Positions 1 to 11,390 of a DNA stretch of 64,000 bases are shown piece by piece. The stretch comes from Cinnamomum chago. Taxonomy: Eukaryota; Streptophyta; Magnoliopsida; Laurales; Lauraceae. The position numbers were made by a program, and so were the translations under genes. The DNA is taken from contig CP142451.1 in the NCBI GenBank assembly GCA_038049695.1, positions 6,136,001-6,200,000 on the forward strand, given 5' to 3'. Numbering within the stretch: the first letter of the stretch is position 1; each line of letters opens with the position of its first letter. The notes under the pieces were generated by a model. The model saw only the letters and a program-made list of their open reading frames with translations, was not told where the DNA came from and ran no database searches.

Positions 1-1176
1 CGTTTCATTTGTGGAACAAATAAAACCTTCTTTAATGGAATAGTGCCATTTGCAGTAGTAATAGCAGAGTCACCCACATGTGTGATTTTTAACTTGGTAC
101 CATTGCCAACCATAACACAAGTAGAACCAGAATAAGGTATGAAGTTTCTGACCTTACCTGTATCTCCTGTCATATGGGCTGTAGCGCCTGTATCTGGAAA
201 CCATTCTTCCAACTCTTGTGACACCTTCATTGCAGCCAATGCTTTGGGTATGTCTTCTGGTATAAAATTCTGGTTAAATCTATTCAGCACCTCATAGCCG
301 AGTGTCCAGGTTTCATGCATATTTGGCATTGAACATGCCCACCTCCTCTCTTTTGTTGCTGCCCACCAGGAGCCATCTTTTGCTTTTCTTCAGGATTTTG
401 AGCATTAGATTGTCTACTAGTTTGCACAAAACCAAGTCCCCTTGATGTAAATTGCTGACTTCCTTTATTCCTCTTTTTGTTATCAAACTTTTGACCAAAA
501 AGAGCCATGGAACAATGTGTGTAGTCATTGGCATAACTCTGAGATCGTGTCTCATGACTTTGCAGAAGAGGCACGATTTCCCTGTATGAAGGGACTGGCG
601 GTTTTAACATAGCAGAGGTGAAAGATTCATACTGTGGACCAAGTCCACGAAGTAGACAAAACACTTTGGTTCGATCATTGATCGGTTTTCCGATAGCACT
701 TAAATTATCAATGACAGATTTAAAATGACGAAGATAATCATCCATAGAGTTGTTGCCTTTTTTTAGCAGTTGGAGCTGTTGTAGGAGATCAAATTCTCTG
801 GACTCCGAGTCCCGAGCAAAGGCGTCAACCAACACTTGCCACACATCTGTGGAGTTAACACAATCTACTACTAAGGCAAGCACCTCTTCAGTTAAGGTGG
901 CAGTTATCCAACCTTTTACCATTCAATCAGTCCGAATCCATGACGAATGGTCTGGATTCACGCTTTTCTCTCCTCTTGAGGATTCAATTTCATGATTTGG
1001 CATTCGTTCTGCACCATTGATAAAGCCTAGCAACTCGTGGCTTTCAATCAATGCAAGGATTTGTGTTTTCCATAGCAGAAAATTTGTTTGTGACAACTTA
1101 ATTGAAACATAGTTTGCAACAAATTAGATGGATACGGATACCTGTTAGCAGAGGAAGACGATCTGGACGTTGCCAT
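1..1176 (-). pseudogene. Copia gag-protease remnant
   Basis: Translation from the ATG at 1176 gives a Ser-rich start, then the frame shifts near 1120-1130. The next frame shows the copia gag signature LLWKTQILALIESHELLGF, then a TGA stop just before MVKGWITATL (922). The longest open piece (284-922, 212 residues) contains the UBN2-type gag core and ends in the zinc knuckle CQICMKPGHSAMRC. A one-base loss right after the knuckle breaks the frame again. Coding resumes to the window edge with the aspartic protease motif WFPDTGATAHMTGD and downstream protease/pre-integrase residues. At least two frameshifts and one in-frame stop make it a pseudogene. Confidence 0.85.
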
Positions 1177-1225
1177 GAATGACGTCAACACAGGATGGAG
1201 TACCACACACTAGTCTATGTGGTAA

Positions 1226-1237
1226 GCTCTGATACCA
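1226..1237 (-). other. Primer-binding site of the copia element
   Basis: The minus strand reads TGGTATCAGAGC, the standard complement of the 3' end of initiator methionine tRNA used to prime reverse transcription in plant Ty1/copia elements. It sits directly inside the presumed LTR and about 50 bp before the gag start. Confidence 0.85.
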
Positions 1238-1456
1238 TAAGAAATAACACAATACTTTTGTAATAGTTTATTATTTTCTCAATACTTACTGAATACAACG
1301 ACAGTATATATAGATTACACAGCTGGTTAGGATAGACTTCCCATGTGTCTTAGGATGAGCAATCATAGCATCATTTGAATAAATCAATAACTGCAGGAAG
1401 TTTGAATGGATAAAATTTGAATGAGTCCAGTAACTGCATACAGATGTATCTCAACA
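1238..1456 (-). repeat. Presumed 5' LTR of the copia element
   Basis: The stretch begins on the minus strand with TGTTGAGATACATC and ends just before the primer-binding site, giving about 219 bp. The inner end reads TTTCTTA where a copia LTR normally ends in CA, so that terminus looks mutated or is misplaced by a few bases. The partner LTR is outside the window, so the limits cannot be confirmed by comparison. Confidence 0.5.
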
Positions 1457-2034
1457 GATGTATCTTAACCATTGTTATTATAAACTACTAAAAAATGAGT
1501 CTCTTTGATTAATATGCTATTGATAGCCGGTGTTTCCCAACTCTACAGGCCACACCCTAGATAGATGAGATAAGACTATGATGATGATTATGCATCGGGT
1601 GTTTTTTGGTTCTATGGTTCTCTCTCCTTTTCTTTTCATTTTTTTTTTTTTTGTTTAAAATTTTCTAACAGACAAGTAGAAGAGGTGAATACCATCTTCT
1701 CCAACTTCCTCCTCTTCCTCCTTGTTGCTATCAACCGCCGCCTTCCAGGTCGAAGAACTCTGAGCTGCAGCAACGCCTCTTGCTCAATCTTACCTCCTCG
1801 TATTCGTTGCTCCTCTTCCTCATGGTCTCATCAACGAGGCATGATCCCTTGCTTGGAGAAAGAAAGAAGACTCAGGAAATTGTAGATGGAGTAGTTGGAT
1901 TGCGGCAATGAAGAAGATGAGATCAATTACGAAGAGAGGAAGAAGAATCTACGTGGGATTTTCTCTCTTATTTACTACATGAACGTCTCATCTCTCAGTC
2001 ATCTCCTGTAGTAGGGATGACATTGAATTTGGAC
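1457..2034. other. No gene seen
   Basis: AT-rich sequence with a T-run near 1640 and a short pyrimidine-rich open frame at 1685-1885 that resembles no known protein. Nothing here supports a gene. Confidence 0.5.
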
Positions 2035-2037
2035 CGG

Positions 2038-2242
2038 CACTACACCAAAAATCGGAAATTGGAACGGAAAAGCGTTCCTAATCCTTCCGTTCCTAATCCG
2101 TTAAAGTGTTCCAATTTCCGTTCCAATTTGGATTAGGAACGGTTGGTACCAAATTGGAACGGAAATTGGAACACTTTAACGGATTAGGAACGGAAGGATT
2201 AGGAACGCTTTTCCGTTCCAATTTCCGATTTTTGGTGTAGTG
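2038..2242. mobile_element. CACTA-type MITE, perfect 94-bp inverted repeat
   Basis: The element starts CACTACACCAAAAATCGG and ends with its exact complement. The arms 2038-2131 and 2149-2242 match at all 94 positions by my comparison, leaving a 17-nt loop. The three bases on each side (2035-2037 and 2243-2245) are CGG, the 3-bp target duplication expected for the CACTA (En/Spm) superfamily, whose termini start CACTA. There is no coding capacity, so it would need a transposase from elsewhere. The lack of any arm mismatch implies recent insertion or very recent repair. A transcript would fold into a near-perfect hairpin. Confidence 0.9.
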
Positions 2243-2530
2243 CGGTAACAGCTGTGCTTATTTGAAACTGAAAAACGAGGGATCTTTATCACGAGCAAAA
2301 GAGATAACCGTCAATAACCGTTATCCTGGCTGTTACTAAGGAATTGTGTAAAAATCCACCTTGGGGCTGACATGATGGTTATCTGAACCGCTCATCTTGA
2401 ATCGCATCCCCTGGGAGGAGCTACAAGAAACTTGGGACCACTTGGAATTATTGTAATTAATTAGGGCCCATATTTTAGAAATTACAATGTAAAACCCACT
2501 ATCTGAGGCTTTTTTGGTAGTTATTATTAT

Positions 2531-2677
2531 TTATTTTTTTTCTATCGGAGGTCCCCAACCCTTTGGGCTAGACTAATCCCTTCGGGCTCATAGGAAATCG
2601 CGTAAACTCCCATTTAGCCTCAACTAAGCCTACAACCTCCGGGTGCAAACCGTGGTCCTAGGCCAACTAAGCTACCC
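2531..2677 (-). mobile_element. tRNA-derived SINE (Au-like), minus strand
   Basis: On the minus strand it reads GGGTAGCTTAGTTGGCCTAG, close to a tRNA A box, then a diagnostic body with GTTTGCACCCGGAGG, and ends TTGGGGACCTCCGATAG followed by A-rich sequence. It matches the copy at 8453-8630 in order and wording but lacks the B-box segment, so it is an internally deleted relative. Confidence 0.75.
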
Positions 2678-2966
2678 ATTAGAGTTGGGTTGTGTTTTTT
2701 TTAGGTGGTTTGAAACACTGAAAAGAAAAAAACATGAGAAAAAAAGAAATAATTATACAATGATCAAAAAATAAAATCAAACCAGCTTTCACATAAAATA
2801 AAGGGACATTTACCACAAAAATCCCCTTAAATATGGTAACCACAGTTGAGGACCCTAAACTTTTATGATGATAGTCATGGACTTCCGACCCAAATCATCT
2901 TTTTTTTTCTTTTTCTTTTTTCTTTTTATGTCAACATTACCAGTTCCCTATTCTGTCATCAGTAAT

Positions 2967-3240
2967 ATTTGTTGACATCAACAAAACATTCGTCGACATT
3001 ACAATTGTGTTGACATCAACAAAAATGCCCAGTTATTACAATCAGTGACCTTGTAAATTTGTTGATGTCGATAAAAGATTCGTTGACATCAATATAAAAT
3101 TGTGTTGAGGTCAACAAAAATGGCCAATTAACAACATGAGTAACCCTGTGAATTTTTTGACGTCGACAGAAGATTCGTCGACATCAATATAAAATTGTTT
3201 CGATGTCAACAAAAACGCCCAGTTAGCATCAATAAAAATT
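2967..3240. repeat. Three-copy degenerate tandem repeat, about 95 bp
   Basis: Units start near 2967, 3057 and 3153. Each has a head like TTTGTTGACATCAACAAAA, a middle ATTCGTTGACATCAATATAA and a tail AACAAAAATGCCCAGTTA. The motif TTGACATCAA recurs many times and is itself nearly palindromic. No protein frame runs through it. Confidence 0.75.
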
Positions 3241-3644
3241 GAGTTTTCTGTTATTTAGGGTTTTGATGACATCGAGCAATCTCTCTTTCATTGTGATTGA
3301 GAAAAAAGGGGTAGGGCGTTGATCTCCTTTTTTTCCTTCCTCTCTTTCTTCTAATTCTACTGGTTGCTATTGATTTGGGGGTGAAGAACCTTTTCTTTTG
3401 TTAGAGTTATTTTGACATCAACTAACCAAAGGCAAAAACGGAATGAGATATTGGATTTTGGGCTGGAGGTCTTGGCCGTGCATTGTCGATATTGGCAGAA
3501 AACCTTTAAATTTTGTTAGATAAGATTTCTTCTTCTTCTTTTTTCACAGCTGAAATATATTTCTTTGTTTGTATTTTACCTGGTTATGTGCAATTACAAG
3601 AAGATGGAAATCAATTGATGAAATTACTATTGGAATTGAGTAAT

Positions 3645-3769
3645 TGAAAGATTTTATATTCAGGCACAATCCAGCAATGGGTTTTGGGTTGGGGGGTGAA
3701 AGATTTTATATGCAGGCAGAATCCAGCAATGTGGGGTGGGGTGGGGTGGGGTGGGGTGGGGAGGGGGGG
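3645..3769. repeat. 52-bp duplication followed by a GGGGT run
   Basis: TGAAAGATTTTATAT plus a following CAGGCA...ATCCAGCAATG segment occurs at 3645 and again at 3697. The second copy runs into six tandem GTGGG-type units (3731-3761) and then a seven-G run. The G-runs could form a G-quadruplex on the plus strand. Confidence 0.75.
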
Positions 3770-3838
3770 TGTGGAAGAACGGTTGGGTGGGTGAGAGAAG
3801 AGAAAGACACATGAAGGGTAGGTACTAGGTAGAGATAC

Positions 3839-3930
3839 AGATAATGATAGGAAAATGAAAGGCTTTTATATAGATAATGATAGGAAAATGAAAGACTTTT
3901 ATATAGATAATGATAGGAAAATGAAAGAGA
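3839..3930. repeat. 33-bp tandem repeat, nearly 3 copies
   Basis: The unit begins AGATAATGATAGGAAAATGA at 3839, 3872 and 3905. Copies differ at only one or two bases, so this is a recent minisatellite. Confidence 0.85.
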
Positions 3931-4497
3931 CTTTATTAGGACTAAGACTGTTACTCTTGATCAATCTAGAAAATTAAATAAATATCCTACAGAAATTAGA
4001 AAGTCAATCCTAAATTCCTAATTACAACTCCTTAATGAAGTTAGAAAGTAATAAAATTAAAAATAATAATATTCTAAATAATTGTAGGTGGTCCCACACA
4101 AACGCCACACGCCTTCTTGCTACGATTTATTAGTGTTGCTGCATCATTCCCCCATGTTGCAAGAGTTCAACCTTGAATTCGGTATTTCTTGGTATTGCCT
4201 ACATAGACATTGTGTACTTCATTGATCTCAAATTTTAGTTCTTTAGAAGTGTTAAATGCATTTGTGCTGTTCTCAAGAAGGAACAGGTAAGAAGACTTAA
4301 TTTACTATAAGAGCCAATCGGCCGAAGTTAATAGTAAAAATAGTTTTCAATGAAAAATGGGTCCCACTATCCAATTGAGGAGGATGTAACATGAACATGA
4401 TTAATGTCACATCAACCGCGGTGCCATATCAATGCCTAGTTTTCAATTATTGCCCACCTTTTAAAAACTAAAATGACTTTAAAATTACACCCTTTGC

Positions 4498-4536
4498 AGG
4501 GTCGGAACGGGGGCAGGGGCGGGGGCGGGGGCGGTG
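4498..4536 (+). other. G-rich tract, possible G-quadruplex
   Basis: From 4500 the plus strand has runs of four to five G separated by one or two bases (GGGGGCAGGGGCGGGGGCGG), within otherwise AT-rich intergenic DNA. This meets the usual G3+N1-7 pattern. Confidence 0.6.
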
Positions 4537-6310
4537 GTCCAAACATCTCATAAAACTCCTTTTAGTATAATTGAAATCTAGAAGAGTTTTTAACAATAGC
4601 CTCCCTAGGATTATTTTTTTTTAGTGCTCCACTCACCCATGGTATAAATCTTGGTTCCGTCCCTACCCTCTCCTTACATGGAATTGGTCCCACACTAAGT
4701 CAGCATTTTATTTGCGTTAGAAGCCAATTTGCCAAATTGCCACATTATCTTTAAACTCACTAAGACATTTTTACAATGTTTTAAAAATATTCATAATGGA
4801 TCTTGAAAGATCATTTAACAAAAGGTAAACATGGAGGCTAAGTTGTGTAAAAAAGAAAAGAAAAAGAAAATGAAAAGCCAAGCCAGTGAGCCACTATGTG
4901 CATATTTTCCTTAATTTCAACAACCTACTCTTGCCCAATTTGCCCTACTTTCAACACCTACTTCTAGCCCAATTTTTAAAGCCCTTTGGACTATGGTTCT
5001 ATTTCATTAGAATTATGATTGTGTTTTACTATACCATCAATCCATGGGCTCTTATGAATCCCATGTTTCAAACTTCACTTGATTATTTACTAGCACTCAT
5101 TCCTCCAATCCAAAAAAGAGAAATATCATATGTAGGCTTCCACATCAAATGTGAGATCTATAGCAACAAGTACTACTTCAACGGCTATGGAGTTGGACAT
5201 ACCTTACATACCTAGTGAAGGTGTTCATTTTTCAATAAGTGTGGCTCTATTTTTGGTTCCTCTCAGCTCTTGAATGATTTATGCAGAATTCCTGACTATC
5301 TTTAACCTTATGGACCAATTTTTGGTAGAGTCCCAATAAAATCTTACACTAATTTGGTGGGCCACCAAACTGAAAGCAAAATCATTTGTCTTTGAGCTTT
5401 CCCAGATATCAAAACGTCCAACCCCTGTGTTAGTTTTACCTAATCTTATTAAATAAGCTTGAAACCTTCTCATTCATCCCTGTCCCATTTGAATTCAATA
5501 TATCATTTTTATGGGTTCAGGATATATGATAGAGTGAGGATCATCTATCGCAGCGATTACACAAAATCTTGTAGCTAGTTTTTACAACTCCATCTTGGGG
5601 CTGAGATTGAAATCTTCCCGTATATGTCTTACATATATGTTTTGTGGCAAGGAGAGATAAAATATACGAAGGGAAATAATCAGGTGAGAGTTATGGGTAG
5701 GGCCCACCTATCACCCAATCCAAACCTTACAATGGACAATGATCATTTTATAGTCACACGCCTAGGGTTTAACACCAATACGAATGAATTGGACCGTTGG
5801 ATCAACTATATACTCATATAAATGGATTAAGCTTGTCGGTCATGGATGAAGAAATTGGAGCTAAACTTGACATTCAGGGTGGTTCATATAGATCTTTCAA
5901 TCCCCGCCTATCCTATTTTAACATGGCCCCCCATAGGTCCTACAAAAAAAAGTTGTGAAGGTTACTCCGTGAGAATGGTTCTCACTGGATCACATCCCTT
6001 AAATAAATTTTCAACCACTCAGATTTGTTCAAATGTCGCTACCAACTTTTTTTATATTCCCAAGATGGCAAGTGGGGTGGCTCACTCATGCCTTGCCAAA
6101 TGGGGTCAGTCAGTTTCAGTGGGGTGTGGACCAGGGACTCCTATCCTCTGAGTTGATTTTTTGGGCGGTATTCTTGTTGTAGGGCTGTGATGATTTTGCT
6201 ATCTTCTTGTCTTGTGCTTGTTTTCTCTGATGTGTGGTTAATGAACTTCTCTTTTGATTTATTTTTTTTCAAAGAAATTATTTTAGGTGTATCTTTTTCT
6301 TTTACTTTTT
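4537..6310. other. No gene seen
   Basis: Several short open frames occur (for example 4886-5215 and 5846-6151), but none shows a recognisable domain, splice-linked partner or coding-like composition. The sequence looks like old, decayed intergenic DNA. Confidence 0.5.
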
Positions 6311-6324
6311 AATGATGTGGGTAT

Positions 6325-6503
6325 TACGGTGAACCGCACTTACTACACTGGTAGGTGGCGACAGTTCTCACCCAACTACTCGGGATTCGAACTCTGGTAC
6401 GCCACCTCTTCTCACTTGTGTCGGTCTTCTTCCCGCTTGCTGTCTTCCTGTGTGTATGGGACTCTGTCTCAGATCCCAACCCCCTTGATTGGTTTCAAAA
6501 ATA
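6325..6503 (-). mobile_element. SINE-like 179-bp insertion with target duplication
   Basis: The segment is flanked by AATGATGTGGGTAT (6311-6324) and AATGATATGGGTAT (6504-6517), which match at 13 of 14 positions. A similar empty site, GATGATGTGGGTATTCCCAA, exists near 9545. The minus strand contains GAGTTCGAATCCCGAG, which fits the RNA polymerase III B-box consensus. I did not find a clear A box or poly-A end, so the family is uncertain; it could also be another type of short insertion. Confidence 0.5.
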
Positions 6504-6574
6504 AATGATATGGGTATCCCGAGGTCTTTGACCAACATGACTAAACTCACCCCACTCCCCACAACTCACTCTGT

Positions 6575-6889
6575 AGGGTCTGTTTCTTTACCAGAATTTA
6601 TAACTAGAATTTAGGAGGTTGGGGTTTTTTAGGCATGATCTGACGTGATATGACATCTTGTCCCTTGACATTTGAAATAATGTGGTTTTTTTTCATTAGA
6701 GTTTCAAATTCCAACCATAAAAAAAACCTTTTGAAATTCTTAAAATTCCACTCTCTATACCATTTGTTGAAATTTCAAATCTCCCGTAAAAAAAAGAGAT
6801 TTAAAATTCCACCTAAAGGAAAAACTTTTGGAGAATTTGAAATTCTCCCAAACATGAATTCTTGAAATTCTGATGAAGAAATGGGCCCT
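6575..6889. mobile_element. MITE with imperfect terminal inverted repeats, copy 1
   Basis: The left end AGGGTCTGTTTCTTTACCAG and the complement of the right end, AGGGCCCATTTCTTCATCAG, agree at most positions. The interior contains paired GGAGAATTTGAAATTCTC motifs. A second, internally deleted copy lies at 39603-39785. No convincing target duplication was found, so the superfamily is not assigned. Confidence 0.55.
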
Positions 6890-7675
6890 ATATGTAGCCC
6901 ATCACCCATTTAACCCAATCCATTACAATCCCCTCTAATTGAAATAGACCTATCCATGATGGGACAAGCCTCCGGTAAGATCTTCATATCTTCGTGCCCA
7001 CTTCCTTTTCGGCCAACAGATGATTATTCATGTCCCTTCACACTCACTAAACCCCATGAATTGCAACTAAACCAACTAATTCACCATCATCAAAGATGCA
7101 TCATTGTTGGATTTGATCTAAAATGAGAACACAAATTAAAAAAAAAATACCATTAAAAGCTTCAAAGCCCTTAAATCACTAGTTAATATGGGCCTAATTC
7201 TCCAATAGGTCCATCACCCTTGACCCAATGGCATCCATTCATGTGAGTAAAACCCATTAATGATACTTCCACTACCACTAAATACCAGCAATTAAAAAAA
7301 ACTGCTATTGAAACATAAGCTTCCAAAACCATTATCAACATGACAAAAAGGCAGTAAATTTTGACCAAAGCATTTGAAAAAGTAGAAAGACGTCTTGGAC
7401 TGATCCATTATTAAATACACAGCCCATTCATACAAACCGCGTTTGGTTGATTTATACACTAGAATAACATCTGGCCATACTTTAATAGTGTGACCTGAGG
7501 AATAAATAACAAGGAATGATCCTGTCACCTTCCTCTTTATGTGTAAATTGCTGAACCAATTCTCTAATGTGGGCACAAATTCCAAAAAGTGGGTCCCACA
7601 AAACCTAGCTCAGAAATTCAGTGCAAGTAATTGCATCAAAAGAGTATAACCATGATTTTGTTTTTGTTAAGAATT
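6890..7675. other. No gene seen
   Basis: AT-rich intergenic DNA. The open frames at 7183-7585 are short and show no recognisable protein. Confidence 0.45.
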
Positions 7676-7910
7676 GTTGGTGATTATTTTATATCCAGGT
7701 CATCAGGTTGTCCCATTTGTGGGCCAATGGCTGAAAATGATTTGTGGCCCACTAGATAATCACTGACATGATGGCTGTAGAGAGAAAAAAATACTGTTGG
7801 TAATTATGTTATATCCGGGTCATCAGGTTGTCCCAATTGTGGGCCAATGGCTGAAAATGATTTGTGGCCCACTAAATAATCACTGACATGATGGCCAGAA
7901 AGAGAAAACC
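7676..7910. repeat. 120-bp tandem duplication
   Basis: The block starting TGATTATTTTATATCCAGGT at 7681 recurs at 7801, exactly 120 bp later, with a few substitutions. Both copies contain the phrase GTGGGCCAATGGCTGAAAAT. Confidence 0.85.
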
Positions 7911-8452
7911 CTGGTTGATTGAAGATTTGTGGGACAGAGACGTGAGAGGAAGCAACAAATAAGGGGGAAAAGGGCTGAGTGTGGTGGTTGGGATAGTTAC
8001 TGATCTCGTATCCTTTGGGTTGAAATTTTTAGTTTTACTTAAGTTGCCCAAACAAAATGTCACTTAAAACTTTTCGTTTTGAATATCTATCAATTTTTGT
8101 GATTTTTCAACCGAAATGGTATTTTACATAATTTAAAAAAATTACTTTTTATACACATATATACTTTGTATTTCTTATATTTTCCTAAAATGTAAATCGA
8201 GAAGATTTTACTAGAATGGATTATACCCAAGTTTATTGTTTTTTATTTTTCTACACATATGTATATTTGTTATTTTATTTTATTTTTCAAAATTTAATTA
8301 CGAAATTTTTTGTAGAAATTCCGAATAGACCGAAACTTTTTATATTAGAGGCCAGTCCGAAACGATATTAATAACTATAGTGTGTGGCAATAGGTCAAGT
8401 AGATGCTTGACTAGAACTTAATCTCTTTAAGCTCAAGTTGGGTCAGGATCTA

Positions 8453-8630
8453 ATCCCGAGGGGTAGCTCAGTTGGCCTAGGACTACGGTTTGCACCCGGA
8501 GGTTGTGGGTTCGAAACTGCTCTACCACACTGAGTCCACAGGGGAATTTTACCTGACTTTCTCTCCTGGGCTCGTAGGGATTATTCTGGTCCAAAGGGCT
8601 GGGAACCCTACGTTATCAAAAAAAAAAAAA
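8453..8630 (+). mobile_element. tRNA-derived SINE, full length, with target duplication
   Basis: The head GGGGTAGCTCAGTTGGCCTA carries an A box and GTGGGTTCGAAAC carries a B box, so RNA polymerase III could transcribe it. The body and 3' end (CAAAGGGCTGGGAACCCTAC, then an A-run) match the other SINEs here. Flanks AAGTTGGGTCAGGATCTA (8435-8452) and AAGTTGAGTCAGGATGTA (8629-8646) agree at 16 of 18 bases, a clear target-site duplication from LINE-mediated insertion. Confidence 0.88.
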
Positions 8631-8646
8631 GTTGAGTCAGGATGTA

Positions 8647-11390
8647 GTACTTAATTTTGGGTATGAAGAAAAAAATAGGATTTAGATCCAAAAGCAAAAG
8701 ATCCAACAATTTTTGACCCAAATAAAGAACCTATTATAGTGATGTTATAAACATAATACATTTTTAGAGCCACAAAGCTTGGACTATGTTTAGGATTGCC
8801 AATCCACGGACATTGGATCATATTAAGTTCTATAAGAGCCCAATTTGTATGTTTTAACAAACTATATTTTGGGACCTATTGGTCCTAGTATTACTTAAGC
8901 CTAGCAAACTGAGTAATTAGGGTAAATCTACGCAAGTACCGGTTTAAACCCAATAAAAACAAATTTTGAGGAACATGGATCTGATCGTAACCCAATACAT
9001 TTTTGTCCAAATAAAGGATACCGGACCTTGATTACCCAATTACTTAAAAGATCCGAATAGTTTAAAAGAGAGAAAAAATAAGGATCCGACTTGACCCGAC
9101 CCGTTGAAGCTTTACATCATTTGCACTGCTTAAATTTGGAACCGAGGAGGCTTGAAATGTATAAAGTATTTGGTTTTTAGTTGGCCCCACAGATGGGGCC
9201 CACTCTTCCAGCGAAAAACTATTCCAATACATGTTTTTACCGTAAAAGAATACGTGTGGGGCCCATGTCTAGCTACATTATGAAATAAAATAGAAGTTTC
9301 CACATGACTGGCTCCCCTACCAATCTGGACCGTCTGTGTGTGGGACCCATCTAGAAGGTTCTCTACTATTTAGCAGCCGGCATTCTTCAAAAGGGTCTTT
9401 CTTTATTTTGAAAATATACAAGGCTTGGTTGGTAAGCTGGCTTTAGGCATACTTACCATCAATCATTCACACGGAAAGTCTATAAATTGGCCATTTCATT
9501 TATATTTTAACTACCTAATTAATTGCCCGCTCGTTGTTTCTCTTGATGATGTGGGTATTCCCAAGGTCTTTTATCAAACAGGTTTATTCTTAGGGTTCAA
9601 GGTGGTGCTCGCTAAATCCACAAAAAATCACACTGGACAAAATTGGTGCTGTTTCAAATGCAAATAGTGAGAAGTACAACTGTACATTATACCACTCCAA
9701 CTCTCAAATCCCAAACGGGTGGTCGCCCAATCTTTACAAAAATAATTTGGGTGGGTGGTGTTGATGGAAAACTCTGAAAAATGATAATGCAAAAGAAATT
9801 AAAAATAACTGGAAAAATAACTTCAGAAATAATTAAATAAAGGGGTTGAGATGCATTGACGATAAATGGTGTCTTAAAAATAAATTTACTTCAACATAGA
9901 GAATTTCAGATGTCCATACAACTACCCTCTTTGTCATAATCAATGGCTCAGATTGGGTGTATGCTCAATTCTATTCCATTTGTATAATAGCAGCATTCTA
10001 ATTCTACCCAAAAGAAAAAAAAAGAAAAGAAAAGAAAAGAAAAAGGAAACAGTGTTCTATTTTGTATATAATTGCAGAAATAGAGATGGAAAAATGTAGA
10101 ACTAGCTAGGGATGTTTATGTAAAAAAAAAAAAAAAAACTTAGAAAGGGAAAGGAAAAATCCTGATAATTAACCACTTATACAAATACAATCCTACGTAT
10201 TCAATTACACAAAACAAATGTGGCCCAAACGTTAGGATGTTTTCCATATTAAAAAAAAAAGAAAAAAAAATATACTTCTGGTTATTAGAATTAGCAGCAC
10301 TTTACAAATAAATGGTCATAATTCATCTCATTGTCATTAAACTTTACCCCATTTATCCAATGATATCAATAATAACATCAAATAATTTTAACTTGCCCTA
10401 ATAGATAAATGGACATTGACAAAAAAAAAAATTTAGGCAATTGAGCATCCACAGGCACAGGCAGAGAGTTGTGTGTTGTTATACACCTTAAAGAGTAGCA
10501 ACAAGTGAAGAAGTTGGAGTGACTTAATTTAAGTTAATAGAATCTGCAATTAATACTTGGGTCTGGTTGGATCCATTTATTAGGCTTGAATTCCCAGAGC
10601 GACTCAATGTTCACATTAATAGAATCTGCAATTTGGGGTGACTCATGTTTCTCTACATAACTCAGTTTCTAGCGGTTTCACGTCTTTGAAGGCGCTTTCT
10701 TTCAATTCCACAACCCAAATGAGACCTAAATTAACACACACTCATGCGAGCTGGGCCTTTCTTTCAATTCTACGACCCAAATTCAACCCAACTAAGACCT
10801 AAATTAACACATTCATGCGAGCTGGGCCAGGCGCACCCGTCAAGCGGCCGGTTGGCCGGACTTTGCATACGCGGTGAAAGTGTGTGGTCACAACTACCTA
10901 AACCTTCTCACAAGACTTAAACAATAATAATGAGTGTAAACGATAATAAATGACTCTAAGAGAGTTCTCAACAACCAATGTGCAACTCTCTTAAATAAAG
11001 AAAAGAGAAAAACATGTAATTTAATGTATAAAGATACCAACAACATCGGTAACCTGAGGCTCAATGAGTCAATGGAATCAGTCCGGTCAATTTAGGCAGA
11101 TTGGTAGAGTGACTTTTGACTCATCATCTTGAACCGTTCAAGCTTATGTGCTTCAAAGCTGTGATGGCCTTTTTTGCCGGCATAGTCTTGTGAGAACAAA
11201 TAATCGCAAAATGCTACTTTTGAGACCCAAGTCACCCAACTATGTCTTATTGCAATTAATAATCTCCCAACATGGATCAACTGAGTTTGGGGGGCCAACT
11301 ATGTCTTGTTATAATTAATAATCTCCAAACAGAAACCACTAGTAGCATATTTTTTAAAACTTTAGAAGTGAAATGAGTGAACCTCTTACC
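8647..11390. other. No gene seen; A-rich runs
   Basis: Intergenic. It contains AAAAG repeats at about 10013-10042 and several A-runs (near 10120, 10250 and 10420). Open frames are short, and none resembles a known protein. Confidence 0.45.

Larger units (their letters stand above)
1..1456 (-). mobile_element. Ty1/copia LTR retrotransposon, 5' part, decayed, cut by window edge
   Basis: Read on the minus strand, the order is LTR (1456 to 1238), primer-binding site (1237 to 1226), gag start (ATG at 1176), zinc knuckle near 290-330 and protease/pre-integrase coding to position 1. Integrase, reverse transcriptase and the other LTR would lie left of the window. The coding part carries frameshifts and stops, so this copy cannot make its own proteins. 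Family assignment rests on the copia-type gag (UBN2-like), a CX2CX4HX4C knuckle and the initiator-Met-tRNA type primer site. Confidence 0.85.

Noticed and set aside
8461-8530. tRNA gene on the plus strand
   Set aside because: A and B boxes are present, but the sequence does not fold as a full cloverleaf with a matching acceptor stem. It continues into a SINE body with poly-A tail and target duplication.
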